A stretch of 64,000 bases of DNA from CAVQWT01 sp963717705. Its GTDB lineage: Bacteria; Pseudomonadota; Gammaproteobacteria; Burkholderiales; Casimicrobiaceae. The DNA is taken from positions 558,001 through 622,000 of the forward strand of contig CAVQWT010000004.1 in NCBI GenBank assembly GCA_963717705.1. Direction: 5' to 3'. The translations under genes were made by a program, and so were the position numbers. The notes beneath the pieces are model-generated. The model did no database searches and had not been told where the DNA came from. It saw only the letters and a program-made list of their open reading frames with translations. Shown here piece by piece: positions 40,457 through 50,571 of the stretch; position 1 is the first letter of the stretch; every line of letters starts with the position of its first letter.

Positions 40457-43400
40457 ATGAAGCGCATGCTGTTCAACGCCACCCAGGCGGAGGAACTCCG
40501 GGTGGCCATTGTCGACGGCCAGAAGCTGATCGACCTCGACATCGAGTCCGCGAGCAAGGAACAACGCAAGAGCAACATCTACAAGGCGGTCATCACCCGC
40601 GTCGAGCCGTCGCTCGAGGCGTGCTTCGTCGACTACGGCACCGACCGCCACGGTTTCCTGCCGTTCAAGGAAATCGCCCGCCAGTTCCTGAAGGGCGGCC
40701 GCAAGGGCAACGGCGACGACGACGGCGACGGCGAAGGCGGCCGCGCCCGCATCCAGGACCAGCTCCGCGAAGGCATGGAGCTGATCGTCCAGGTCGACAA
40801 GGACGAGCGCGGCAACAAGGGCGCGGCGCTGACGACCTACATCTCGCTCGCCGGCCGCTACCTGGTGCTGATGCCCAACAATCCGCGCGGCGGCGGCGTC
40901 TCGCGCCGCATCGAGGGTGAGGACCGCAACGAGCTGCGCGACGCCATCGGCGCGCTCGAGGTTCCCGCGGGGATGAGCGTGATCGCGCGCACCGCCGGCA
41001 TCGGGCGCACGACCGAAGAGCTGCAGTGGGACCTCAACTACCTGCTGCAGCTCTGGCGCGCCGTCGAGGATGCGTCGAAGCTGCAGTCGGGCGCCTTCCT
41101 GATCTACCAGGAATCCAGCCTGGTCATCCGTGCCATCCGCGACTACTTCCATCCGGACATCGGCGAGCTGCTGATCGACACCGAGGCGATCTTCGAGCAG
41201 GCCCAGCAGTTCATGAGCCACGTGATGCCGGCCAATGTCAATCGCGTCAAGCTCTACAAGGACGACGTCCCGCTGTTCTCGCGGTTCCAGATCGAGCACC
41301 AGATCGAGACCGCGTACGCGCGGCAGGTGCCGCTGCCTTCGGGCGGCGCGATCGTGATCGACCACACCGAGGCGCTGGTCTCCGTCGACGTCAACAGCGC
41401 CCGCGCCACCAAGGGCAGCGACATCGAGGAAACCGCGTTCAAGACCAACGCCGAGGCCGCCGACGAGATCGCGCGCCAGCTCCGGCTGCGCGACCTGGGC
41501 GGGCTGATCGTGATCGACTTCATCGACATGGAGAGCGCCAAGAACCAGCGCGAGGTCGAGCAGCGCCTCAAGGACGCGCTGAGGTACGACCGCGCGCGGA
41601 TCCAGCTCGGCAAGATCTCGCGCTTCGGCCTGATGGAGCTGTCGCGCCAGCGGCTGCGCCCGGCGCTCGCCGAGTCGGCGTACATCGCCTGCCCGCGCTG
41701 CCACGGCATCGGCCACATCCGCGGCACCGAATCGTCGGCGCTGCACATCCTGCGCATCCTGCAGGAGGAAGCGATGAAGGACAGCACCGCGCAGGTGATC
41801 GCGCAGGTGCCGGTCGACGTCGCCACGTTCCTGCTCAACGAGAAGCGCACCGACGTGATGTCGATCGAGACGCGCTTCAAGGTCAACGTGCTGCTGGTGC
41901 CGAACCGGCACCTCGAGACGCCCAACTACTCGGTGCAGCGCCTGCGTCACGACGACCTCAACCAGAGCGAGCCGCTGCCCGCGTCGTTCAACCTGGTCCA
42001 GCAGCCCGAAGAAGTCGATCACGCCGAGCAGCTGAAGGAAGAGGCGAAGGAGCCGCGGCAGGAGGCGATGGTCAAGGGCATCACCCCGTCGCAGCCCGCA
42101 CCGGTGCCGGTCGAACCGCCGCCGCAGGCCAGCGCTCCGGTGGCAGCGCCGATCGCAGCCGCGGGCGCCGCGCCGTCGGGCTGGCTGGGCAAGGTGCTGG
42201 GCTGGTTCCGCCGCGAACCGGCGATCCCGGCGCCAGCGTCCGCGCCGGCGCGCGACACTCGCGAGCAGCGCGACAGCCGGGGCGGGCGCGACCGCGACCG
42301 CCCGCGCGACAAGGACCGCCGCGACGACCGCCGCGACGGCCGGCGCGACGAACGACGCGGCGAAGGCCGCAACGAAAACCGCGGCGACAACCGCGGCGAT
42401 CGCCGCCCGGGCCAGGACAAGCGCGAAGGCGGCGCAGGCCAGCCGAGGGGCGCGGGCCAGGGCGAGAAGCGCCAGGGCCAGCGCAACGAGCCGCGCGGCG
42501 ACGCGCAGGCCCGCGAACCGCAGGCCCCGCGCGAAGGCGGCCAGCCGCGCGGCGAAGGCACGCCGCGTCCGCCGCGGGAACCGAGAGAGCCGAGGGAACC
42601 GCGCGAACCGCGCGACGCCCAGCGCAACGGCGCCAAGCCGCCGCGCGAGCCGCGTCCCCCGGCGCCCGCGGTCGATGCCCCCGCCGCGCTCGAGGCCGAC
42701 CTCCTGAATCCGGCTGCCGGCGGCGAGTCCGCGGCCGAGTCGCGCGAAGGCGGCAATCGCCGCCGCCGCGACCGCCGTCGCCGTGGCGGCGAGCGCGACG
42801 CGCGCCCGGCCGAGGCCGGCGGCGAAGTCGAGAGCGGAGCACTGACCCATGCGATACCGGACGAAACGGGCGCGGAGCAGATGACGGCGTCGGCATCGAC
42901 GACGCCGGAACCGGTTGCCCCGACGGCCGCGGCCGAGGACTTCGCGGCGATGCCGACGCCGGTTGCGGCGCCGGCCCAGGCCAATGACGCGCGCCCCCCG
43001 CGCGCGCCGCGGCCGCACGTCGAGTCGGCGCTGTCCGCGACCCGCGCCGACGTTCCGGCCCCCGCGTCGGTTCCGGAAGCCGCACCGGTCGTGCGAGCGC
43101 CGGCGGCCCCGGTCGAACCGGCACCCGTGATGCGCGCGGAACCGGTCGCTACCGAACCGGCCCCGGTCGCGCCCCCGGCACCGGCCGCAGCTGCCCCGGT
43201 CGCACCCGTCCCCGTGGCGCGTCCGACGCCGGCCCCCGTCGAAGCCACGCGGGAAGTCCCGCCGGCCCGGCCGCGGAACATGCCGGCAGTGCCGCCGGTG
43301 GAGCTTGCGTTGCCGCCGGACTCCGACCTGGTGCTGGTGCAGACCACGCGCCGCGCCGAGCCGGTGGTCGAAGCGCAGGAAGCGCCGCGTCCCAAGCGCG

Positions 43401-43480
43401 TGCGCCCGCCGCGCGTCGAGATTCCGGCCGAGCCGCTGCAGCTGGTGGAAACCGGCCGCAAGGACCCGCCGGCGGCGTAG
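40457..43480 (+). CDS. rne: Ribonuclease E
   Basis: RNase E starts mRNA decay and processes 9S rRNA and tRNA precursors. The catalytic half (residues 1 to about 530) has the S1 domain, the metal-binding aspartates D311 (VSVDVNSAR) and D354 (IVIDFIDME), matching E. coli D303 and D346 with an offset of eight, and the zinc-link CPRC at C412/C415. Residues 574-588 (SGWLGKVLGWFRRE) are the amphipathic membrane-targeting helix. The remaining 420 residues are disordered: an Arg/Asp-rich block, a REP-type run (PREPREPREPRE), and a Pro/Ala/Val-rich acidic end, likely the degradosome scaffold. The 1007-residue length is close to E. coli (1061). Confidence 0.97.
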   Translation: MKRMLFNATQAEELRVAIVDGQKLIDLDIESASKEQRKSNIYKAVITRVEPSLEACFVDYGTDRHGFLPFKEIARQFLKGGRKGNGDDDGDGEGGRARIQDQLREGMELIVQVDKDERGNKGAALTTYISLAGRYLVLMPNNPRGGGVSRRIEGEDRNELRDAIGALEVPAGMSVIARTAGIGRTTEELQWDLNYLLQLWRAVEDASKLQSGAFLIYQESSLVIRAIRDYFHPDIGELLIDTEAIFEQAQQFMSHVMPANVNRVKLYKDDVPLFSRFQIEHQIETAYARQVPLPSGGAIVIDHTEALVSVDVNSARATKGSDIEETAFKTNAEAADEIARQLRLRDLGGLIVIDFIDMESAKNQREVEQRLKDALRYDRARIQLGKISRFGLMELSRQRLRPALAESAYIACPRCHGIGHIRGTESSALHILRILQEEAMKDSTAQVIAQVPVDVATFLLNEKRTDVMSIETRFKVNVLLVPNRHLETPNYSVQRLRHDDLNQSEPLPASFNLVQQPEEVDHAEQLKEEAKEPRQEAMVKGITPSQPAPVPVEPPPQASAPVAAPIAAAGAAPSGWLGKVLGWFRREPAIPAPASAPARDTREQRDSRGGRDRDRPRDKDRRDDRRDGRRDERRGEGRNENRGDNRGDRRPGQDKREGGAGQPRGAGQGEKRQGQRNEPRGDAQAREPQAPREGGQPRGEGTPRPPREPREPREPREPRDAQRNGAKPPREPRPPAPAVDAPAALEADLLNPAAGGESAAESREGGNRRRRDRRRRGGERDARPAEAGGEVESGALTHAIPDETGAEQMTASASTTPEPVAPTAAAEDFAAMPTPVAAPAQANDARPPRAPRPHVESALSATRADVPAPASVPEAAPVVRAPAAPVEPAPVMRAEPVATEPAPVAPPAPAAAAPVAPVPVARPTPAPVEATREVPPARPRNMPAVPPVELALPPDSDLVLVQTTRRAEPVVEAQEAPRPKRVRPPRVEIPAEPLQLVETGRKDPPAA

Positions 43481-43501
43481 CAGGCGAATACCGGTGGACG
43501 C

Positions 43502-43537
43502 GACGAAGGCGGGCGAGGTTGCCCGCCTTCGTCCTTT
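43502..43537 (+). terminator. Terminator of rne
   Basis: A perfect 13-bp stem (GACGAAGGCGGGC with its complement) and a 6-nt loop lie 21 nt after the rne stop, followed by a short T-containing tract (CTTTCC). The stem is strong and the T run weak, so it may be partly Rho-dependent or mainly protect the 3' end. Confidence 0.75.
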
Positions 43538-43580
43538 CCGGCCGGCGCGGTCTGCCTCGGGCAGGCACGCCGCGGCCTGC

Positions 43581-43586
43581 TACGAT
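43581..43586 (+). promoter_or_regulatory. Candidate -10 box of the flavodoxin-like gene
   Basis: TACGAT lies 8 nt before the ATG, so any transcript would be leaderless or nearly so. No convincing -35 is visible. Confidence 0.3.
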
Positions 43587-43594
43587 CGACATCG

Positions 43595-44083
43595 ATGAAG
43601 CGGCTGCTGATCGTCTTTCACACCCAGTTCGGGGGCACCGGCCAGATGGCGCACGCGGCACTCGCCGGCGCGCAGTCGGCCGCAGTGGAGGCGTCGGGCG
43701 TCACCGTCGAGTTGCGTCGCGCGGCGGACACCGGGCCGGCGGAGGTTCGCGCGGCGTCGGGCCTGGTCATCGCGGCGTCGGAGAACTTCGGCGGCGTCGC
43801 CGGCGCGATCAAGGATTTCTTCGAGCGGATCTACTATCCCTGCGAGGGCGAGCTCGCCGGACGTCCCTACGCGCGGCTCATTTGCTGCGGCAACGACGGC
43901 GCCGGCGCAGTGCGCGACCTCGACCGCATCGCCGCGGGCCTGAAGCTCGCCCGCGTGCTGCCCGACGTCGTCTATCGCAGCGGCCTCGTCGCCACCGCGC
44001 ACCCGCTGCCCGCCGCAGTGCTCGCGGAATGCGCCGACCGCGGCGCGACGCTCGCCGCGGGCCTCGACGCCGGGATCTACTGA
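43595..44083 (+). CDS. Flavodoxin-like NAD(P)H oxidoreductase family protein
   Basis: The 162-residue protein opens with a flavodoxin-type FMN phosphate loop (MKRLLIVFHTQFGGTGQMA) and has a later GLVIAASENFGGVAGAIKDFFERIYYP segment, where family members cover the flavin. This matches the NADPH-dependent FMN reductase/WrbA-like superfamily. The electron partner is unknown. It is preceded by the rne terminator and its end overlaps the phosphatase gene on the opposite strand by 7 nt. Confidence 0.8.
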   Translation: MKRLLIVFHTQFGGTGQMAHAALAGAQSAAVEASGVTVELRRAADTGPAEVRAASGLVIAASENFGGVAGAIKDFFERIYYPCEGELAGRPYARLICCGNDGAGAVRDLDRIAAGLKLARVLPDVVYRSGLVATAHPLPAAVLAECADRGATLAAGLDAGIY

Positions 44084-44583
44084 CCCGCCAGCTGACGCCG
44101 CAGCCGCTCGACCAGCCCGGCGCTCGCGACCTCCACCAGGTCGAGCACGCGGTCGAATCCGTCGAGCCCGCCGTAATAGGGGTCGGGCACCTCGTCGAGG
44201 CCGGCGTCCGGCGCGAAGTCGAGGAACAGGCCGAGATGGCCGGCGTACTGCGGCGGCCGCAGCGCCTCGAGTGCACGCAGGTTCGCCCGGTCCATCGCGA
44301 CGATCCAGCCGAAGCGCTCGAAGTCGTCCGCCCTGACCTGCCGCGCGCGCAACGCGGTGAGATCGTAGCCGCGCCGGCGGGCGGCCTGGATCGCGCGCTT
44401 GTCCGGGGGCGCGCCGACGTGCCAGTCGCCGGTGCCGGCCGAGTCGACGCGGACCCGCGGCCCCCACTCCTGCTGCGCCACGGCGGCGCGGAACACGCCC
44501 TCCGCGGTCGGCGATCGGCAGATGTTGCCGAGGCAGACGAACAGGACGGAACTGGCGGGCGCGGTCTCGATGCGGGAGGTCAT
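44077..44583 (-). CDS. Low-molecular-weight protein-tyrosine phosphatase
   Basis: The 168-residue protein has the P-loop VCLGNICRSPTAEG with the nucleophile C17 and R23, and the general-acid loop DPYYGG near the C-terminus. Bacterial members control exopolysaccharide tyrosine kinases or remove arginine phosphate. The arsenate reductase ArsC shares this fold but needs two more redox cysteines, which are not evident here. No kinase gene is adjacent. It converges on the flavodoxin-like gene and diverges from the binding-protein gene. Confidence 0.93.
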   Translation of the reverse strand: MTSRIETAPASSVLFVCLGNICRSPTAEGVFRAAVAQQEWGPRVRVDSAGTGDWHVGAPPDKRAIQAARRRGYDLTALRARQVRADDFERFGWIVAMDRANLRALEALRPPQYAGHLGLFLDFAPDAGLDEVPDPYYGGLDGFDRVLDLVEVASAGLVERLRRQLAGQ

Positions 44584-44612
44584 GGGCGGCGGTCGATTCG
44601 GTGTCTGCCCGC

Positions 44613-44618
44613 ATTATC
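44613..44618 (-). promoter_or_regulatory. Candidate -10 box of the phosphatase gene
   Basis: GATAAT on the minus strand (five of six consensus positions) lies 29 nt before the phosphatase ATG, in the 127-nt divergent region. Confidence 0.45.
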
Positions 44619-44630
44619 GCCGGTCGCCGA

Positions 44631-44660
44631 TGGACGCGCGAGGTGCCGGCCCGCCATAAT
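44631..44660 (+). promoter_or_regulatory. Candidate promoter of the peptide-binding protein gene
   Basis: TGGACG (44631-44636) and CATAAT (44655-44660) are 18 nt apart on the plus strand, 50 nt before the ATG. Both hexamers match four or five of six consensus bases. Confidence 0.45.
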
Positions 44661-44710
44661 TCGCGCCACCCCCGATCCGGGCCCTTCGCACGCAGACACG
44701 GAAATCCCCG

Positions 44711-46522
44711 ATGAACGAGTCCCGCTACGCCCGCCACGTCCGCGCCCTGCTTGCCGCGTGCGGCGGTGCCCTGATCCTTGCCGCGCCGACGCTTGCCGCC
44801 GCGGCCGCCGATCCCGCCAAGGTCCTTCGCGTCGCGTCCAACGACATCACCAGCCTCGACCCGCAGCAGGGCACCGACCTGATGTCGACGCGCGTCGCGT
44901 CGCACATCTTCGAAGGGCTCTATCAGTTCGACTACCTCGCGTCGCCGGCGAAGGTGATCCCGAACACCGCCGAGGCGCTGCCGGTCGTCACCGACGGCGG
45001 GCGGACCTGGACCATACGGCTGAAGAAGGGCATCCGCTTCACCGACGATCCGGCGTTCAAGGGCAAGCCGCGAGAACTCGTCGCCGACGACTACGTGTAC
45101 TCGTTCAAGCGCCGGATGGACCCGAACCTGCGGGGCGGCGGGAACCCGGCGCTGACCGACCTCATCGTCGGTGCGCGCTCCTGGGTCGAGCCGGCGAGAA
45201 AGGCCGGCGGCAAGGTCGACTACGACGCCGCCATCGACGGACTGCGCGCCCTCGACCGCCACACGCTGCAGCTCAAGCTCAATGCCGTCGACTACACGCT
45301 GCTGGAGCGGATGGCGGTGCTCGACCTCTACGCCGTCGCGCGCGAGGCGATCGAGGCCGCCGGCGCCGACGTGATGTCGAAGCCCGTCGGCACCGGGCCG
45401 TACCGGCTGGTCGAGTGGAAGCGCGCGTCGCGCGTCGTGCTGGAGGCGAACCCGCAATACCGCGCGCTCGCCTTCCCGGACAGCGCCGACCCCGCGTACC
45501 GGGCGCTGGTCGCGACGATGAAGGGCCGCAAGCTGCCGGCGATCGGCCGCGTCGAGATCAGCATCATCGAGGAGCCGACGCCGGAGCTGCTGTCGTTCGA
45601 CCAGCAGCAGCTCGATGTCCTGAGCCTCGGCGGCGACACCGCGCGCCGCGTGCTCGACGGGGAGAAGCTGAAGCCGCAGTACGCGGCCAGGGGCATCGTC
45701 CACCACCGGCGGCCCTCGCCGTACCTCACCTTCACCTACTTCAACATCGAGGACCCTGTCGTCGGCGGCTACGAGCCGGCGCAGATTGCGCTGCGCCGCG
45801 CGATCGCGATGGGCTTCGACACGCCGGAGCTCATTCGCGTGCTGTTCGCCGGCAACGCGCTGCCTGCCAACCAGATTTTGCCCCCGGGCGTCGGCGGGCA
45901 CGACCCGCAGCTGCCGTCGAAGTCCGTCTACGACCCCGCGGCCGCGCGCGCCCTGCTCGACCGCTTCGGCTACAGGGACCGCGACGGCGACGGCTACCGC
46001 GAGCGGCCGGACGGCTCACCGCTGACGGTCGTCCGCGCGACGATGCCCGAGTCGTGGTACCGCGAGGTCGACGTGCTGTGGAAGAAGAACATGGACGCGA
46101 TCGGCATCCGGATGCAGGTGCAGCAGCAGACCTTCGCCGAGCTGCTGAACCTGAGCCTCAACGGCAAGCTGCCGATGTTCAACCTCGGCATCCGCGCGCT
46201 GGCGCCGTCGGGCTACGAGCTGCTGCAGACGCTTTGGGGCCAGGCGCCGCACGACACCAACCGCGCACGCTTCCGGCTGGCCGAGTACGACGCGGCCTAC
46301 GAGAAGTTCATCGCCACGCCCGACGGCCCCGAGCGCGTCGCGCTCGCGCGGCGGATGTCGGAGATCGTCGCCGCGTACGTGCCGATGACGCTGCACACCT
46401 TCGGCATCGCCAACGTGCTGACGCAGCCGTGGGTGCAGGGCTACGCCATCTCGCCGTTCGGGCAGTCGTGGAAGTACCTCGACATCGACCTCGCGCGCCG
46501 CGCCGGCGCCGGGGTCCGCTGA
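44711..46522 (+). CDS. ABC transporter substrate-binding protein, peptide/nickel family (SBP_bac_5)
   Basis: The 603-residue protein has a Sec signal (LLAACGGALILAAPTLAAAAA) and the family 5 binding-protein fold: LRVASNDITSLDPQQGTD at the start, ANTAEALPV-type and SKPVGTGPYRLVEWKRASRV motifs in the middle and ARALLDRFGYRDRDGDGYRE before the last lobe. Substrates in this family range from oligopeptides to heme and opines. No permease or ATPase gene is adjacent, so it is an orphan receptor here. Its end is 1 nt from the end of uvrB on the other strand, with no space for a terminator. Confidence 0.92.
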   Translation: MNESRYARHVRALLAACGGALILAAPTLAAAAADPAKVLRVASNDITSLDPQQGTDLMSTRVASHIFEGLYQFDYLASPAKVIPNTAEALPVVTDGGRTWTIRLKKGIRFTDDPAFKGKPRELVADDYVYSFKRRMDPNLRGGGNPALTDLIVGARSWVEPARKAGGKVDYDAAIDGLRALDRHTLQLKLNAVDYTLLERMAVLDLYAVAREAIEAAGADVMSKPVGTGPYRLVEWKRASRVVLEANPQYRALAFPDSADPAYRALVATMKGRKLPAIGRVEISIIEEPTPELLSFDQQQLDVLSLGGDTARRVLDGEKLKPQYAARGIVHHRRPSPYLTFTYFNIEDPVVGGYEPAQIALRRAIAMGFDTPELIRVLFAGNALPANQILPPGVGGHDPQLPSKSVYDPAAARALLDRFGYRDRDGDGYRERPDGSPLTVVRATMPESWYREVDVLWKKNMDAIGIRMQVQQQTFAELLNLSLNGKLPMFNLGIRALAPSGYELLQTLWGQAPHDTNRARFRLAEYDAAYEKFIATPDGPERVALARRMSEIVAAYVPMTLHTFGIANVLTQPWVQGYAISPFGQSWKYLDIDLARRAGAGVR

Positions 46523-46523
46523 C

Positions 46524-48557
<2,034 letters not shown>

Positions 48558-48588
48558 GGCGTGGGGCGTCCGGCGGCAGGGCAATCGG

Positions 48589-50409
48589 CTATTCTAGAAC
48601 CGAACGATCGTTCGTCGCAACGTCCGGATTGAACTGCAGCGCCGCCAGCCGCGCGTACAGCGGGTTGTCCCGCACCAGCGCGTCGTGCGTCCCGACGGCG
48701 ACCAGCCGCCCGTGCTCCAGCACCGCCAGCCGGTCGGCGTGGCGAACGGTGGCGAGCCGATGGGCGATGATCAGCGTCGTGCGGCCGGCCATCAGCCGCG
48801 CCAGCGCCTGCTGGACCATCCGCTCGCTCTCGGCGTCGAGCGCGGAGGTCGCCTCGTCGAGCAGCAGGATCGGCCGGTCGGCGAGGATCGCCCGCGCAAT
48901 CGCCAGCCGCTGCCGCTGGCCCCCCGACAGCCGCACGCCCCGCTCGCCCAGGAAACTCGCGTAGCCGTCCGGCAGGCGGTCGACGAACTCGTCGGCGTAG
49001 GCGGCGGCGCAGGCGGCATGGACCTCGTCGTCGGTCGCCTCGGGCCGGCCGTAGCGGACGTTTTCCAGCACGCTGGCAGCGAAGATGACCGGATCCTGCG
49101 GCACCACGGCGATCCGCCGCCGCACCGCGGCCGGGTCGGCGTCGCGGACGTCGACGCCGTCGATGCGGATCGTCCCCGCCTGCGGGTCGTAGAACCGCAG
49201 CAGCAGCGCGAACACCGTGGTCTTGCCCGCACCCGACGGCCCCACCAGCGCCACGCTCTCGCCGGGCGCGACCGTCAGCGACAGCGCATCGAGCGCCGGC
49301 GCGTCGGGCCGCGACGGATAGTGGAACGTCACCGCGTCGAACGCGACGGTGCCGCGCGGCGGCACCGGCAGCGCGACCGGATCGCGCGGCGCGCGTATCG
49401 TCGGCGCGGTGCCCAGCAGCTCGAACAGCCGCTCGGTCGCGCCGGCGGCGCGTTGCAGGTCGCCGAAGACCTCGGACAGCGTGCCCACCGACGTCGCGAC
49501 GATGACCGCGTAGAACACGAACGCCGACAGCGCGCCGCCGGACAGCCGGCCCGCGACCACGTCGTGACCGCCGATCCACAGGATGACGCCGATGGCGCCG
49601 AACACCAGCAGGATGACCGCGGCGACCAGCAGCGCACGCTGCCGGACCCGCTGCCGGGCGGTCGCGAACGCCGCCTCGACGCGCTCGCCGAAGCGGGCGC
49701 GGTCGACGTCCTCGTGCCCGTAGGCCTGGACGGTGCGAATCTCGTGCAGCGCCTCGTCGAGATACGCGCTTACGTCGCCGACGCGGTCCTGCGACGCCCG
49801 CGACAGCCTGCGCACGCGGCGCCCGAACAGGATGATCGGCAGCACCACCAGCGGCACGCCGGCCAGCACCAGCAGCGTGAGCTTGAGGCTGGTCAGCGCC
49901 AGCATCGCCAGCCCGCCGATCAGCAGCAGCACGTTGCGCGCGGCCATCGACGCCGACGAGCCGATCACCGTTTCCAGCATCGTCGTGTCGTTGGTCAGTC
50001 GCGAGATCACCTCGCCGGTGCGCGTCGTCTCGTAGAACGACGGCGGCAGCGTCAGCAGGTGGTCGAACACCGCGCGGCGAAGGTCGGCAGTGACGCGCTC
50101 GCCCAGCCACGACACGAAGTAGAACCGCGTGTACGTCGCCGCGGCCATCACTCCGATCACGCCCAGCATCAGGCCCAGCGTGCGGTCGAGCTCGGCGGCG
50201 TCGCCGGCGGCGAAGCCGCGGTCGATCACGCCCTTGAGCCCCTGCCCGATGGCCAGCGTCGCGGCGGCCGCCACGACCAGCGCCGCCAGCGCGATCGCCA
50301 CCTGCAGCCGGTACGGCCGCAGGAAACGGCCGACGCGCGCCAGCGTCCTCGCCGCCGTGGCCGGCGGCAGCTTGGGCAGCGATTCGAGCGCGGGGTCGCG
50401 GGGGGGCAT
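48589..50409 (-). CDS. MsbA/BmrA-type ABC exporter (fused permease-ATPase)
   Basis: The 606-residue half-transporter has six membrane helices in residues 1 to about 330, with the coupling segment TGEVISRLTNDTTMLETVIG typical of lipid and drug exporters. An ATPase domain follows, with Walker A GPSGAGKTT, Q-loop VVPQDPVIFAASVLENVRYG, signature LSGGQRQRLAIARA, Walker B ILLLDEATSALD and the H-loop IAHR. It acts as a homodimer. Family members move lipid A or hydrophobic drugs; the sequence does not decide. It lies between uvrB and the aminotransferase gene, and its stop is 31 nt before the uvrB start. Confidence 0.92.
   Translation of the reverse strand: MPPRDPALESLPKLPPATAARTLARVGRFLRPYRLQVAIALAALVVAAAATLAIGQGLKGVIDRGFAAGDAAELDRTLGLMLGVIGVMAAATYTRFYFVSWLGERVTADLRRAVFDHLLTLPPSFYETTRTGEVISRLTNDTTMLETVIGSSASMAARNVLLLIGGLAMLALTSLKLTLLVLAGVPLVVLPIILFGRRVRRLSRASQDRVGDVSAYLDEALHEIRTVQAYGHEDVDRARFGERVEAAFATARQRVRQRALLVAAVILLVFGAIGVILWIGGHDVVAGRLSGGALSAFVFYAVIVATSVGTLSEVFGDLQRAAGATERLFELLGTAPTIRAPRDPVALPVPPRGTVAFDAVTFHYPSRPDAPALDALSLTVAPGESVALVGPSGAGKTTVFALLLRFYDPQAGTIRIDGVDVRDADPAAVRRRIAVVPQDPVIFAASVLENVRYGRPEATDDEVHAACAAAYADEFVDRLPDGYASFLGERGVRLSGGQRQRLAIARAILADRPILLLDEATSALDAESERMVQQALARLMAGRTTLIIAHRLATVRHADRLAVLEHGRLVAVGTHDALVRDNPLYARLAALQFNPDVATNDRSVLE
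48591..48620 (-). promoter_or_regulatory. uvrB promoter with a GAAC-N4-GTTC palindrome (possible LexA operator)
   Basis: On the minus strand TTGCGA (48615-48620) and TAGAAT (48591-48596) are 18 nt apart. The spacer contains the perfect 14-bp palindrome CGAACGATCGTTCG (48601-48614). Transcription would start about 26 nt before the uvrB ATG. The site lies inside the last codons of the exporter gene. uvrB is a classic SOS gene, and GAAC-N4-GTTC is the LexA operator shape of Firmicutes and Actinobacteria. The usual betaproteobacterial box is CTGT-N8-ACAG. Confidence 0.5.
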
Positions 50410-50512
50410 GGGGCTTCCGGAGACGACGGGACATTGGCAGATGGGGCCGCCATCGCCCGGGCGCAACCGGGGCACGCTGGACGGCGGCGGCGGACGGCGG
50501 CGCCGGACGGGG

Positions 50513-50518
50513 TAAAAT
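50513..50518 (+). promoter_or_regulatory. Candidate -10 box of the aromatic aminotransferase gene
   Basis: TAAAAT lies 53 nt before the ATG in GC-rich sequence. No -35 match is visible. The stretch between it and the start codon is pyrimidine-rich with two GCCCACT heptamers. Confidence 0.4.
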
Positions 50519-50571
50519 AGCGCGTTTTGGCCCGCTCCCCCGCCCACTTCGCCCCTATCGCCCACTCGCCC

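Noticed and set aside
44077..44583. The low-molecular-weight phosphatase as an ArsC arsenate reductase linked to the arsenic locus
   Set aside because: It has the CLGNICRS P-loop, but the extra cysteine pair needed by thioredoxin-type ArsC is missing, and it lies 18 kb from arsR.
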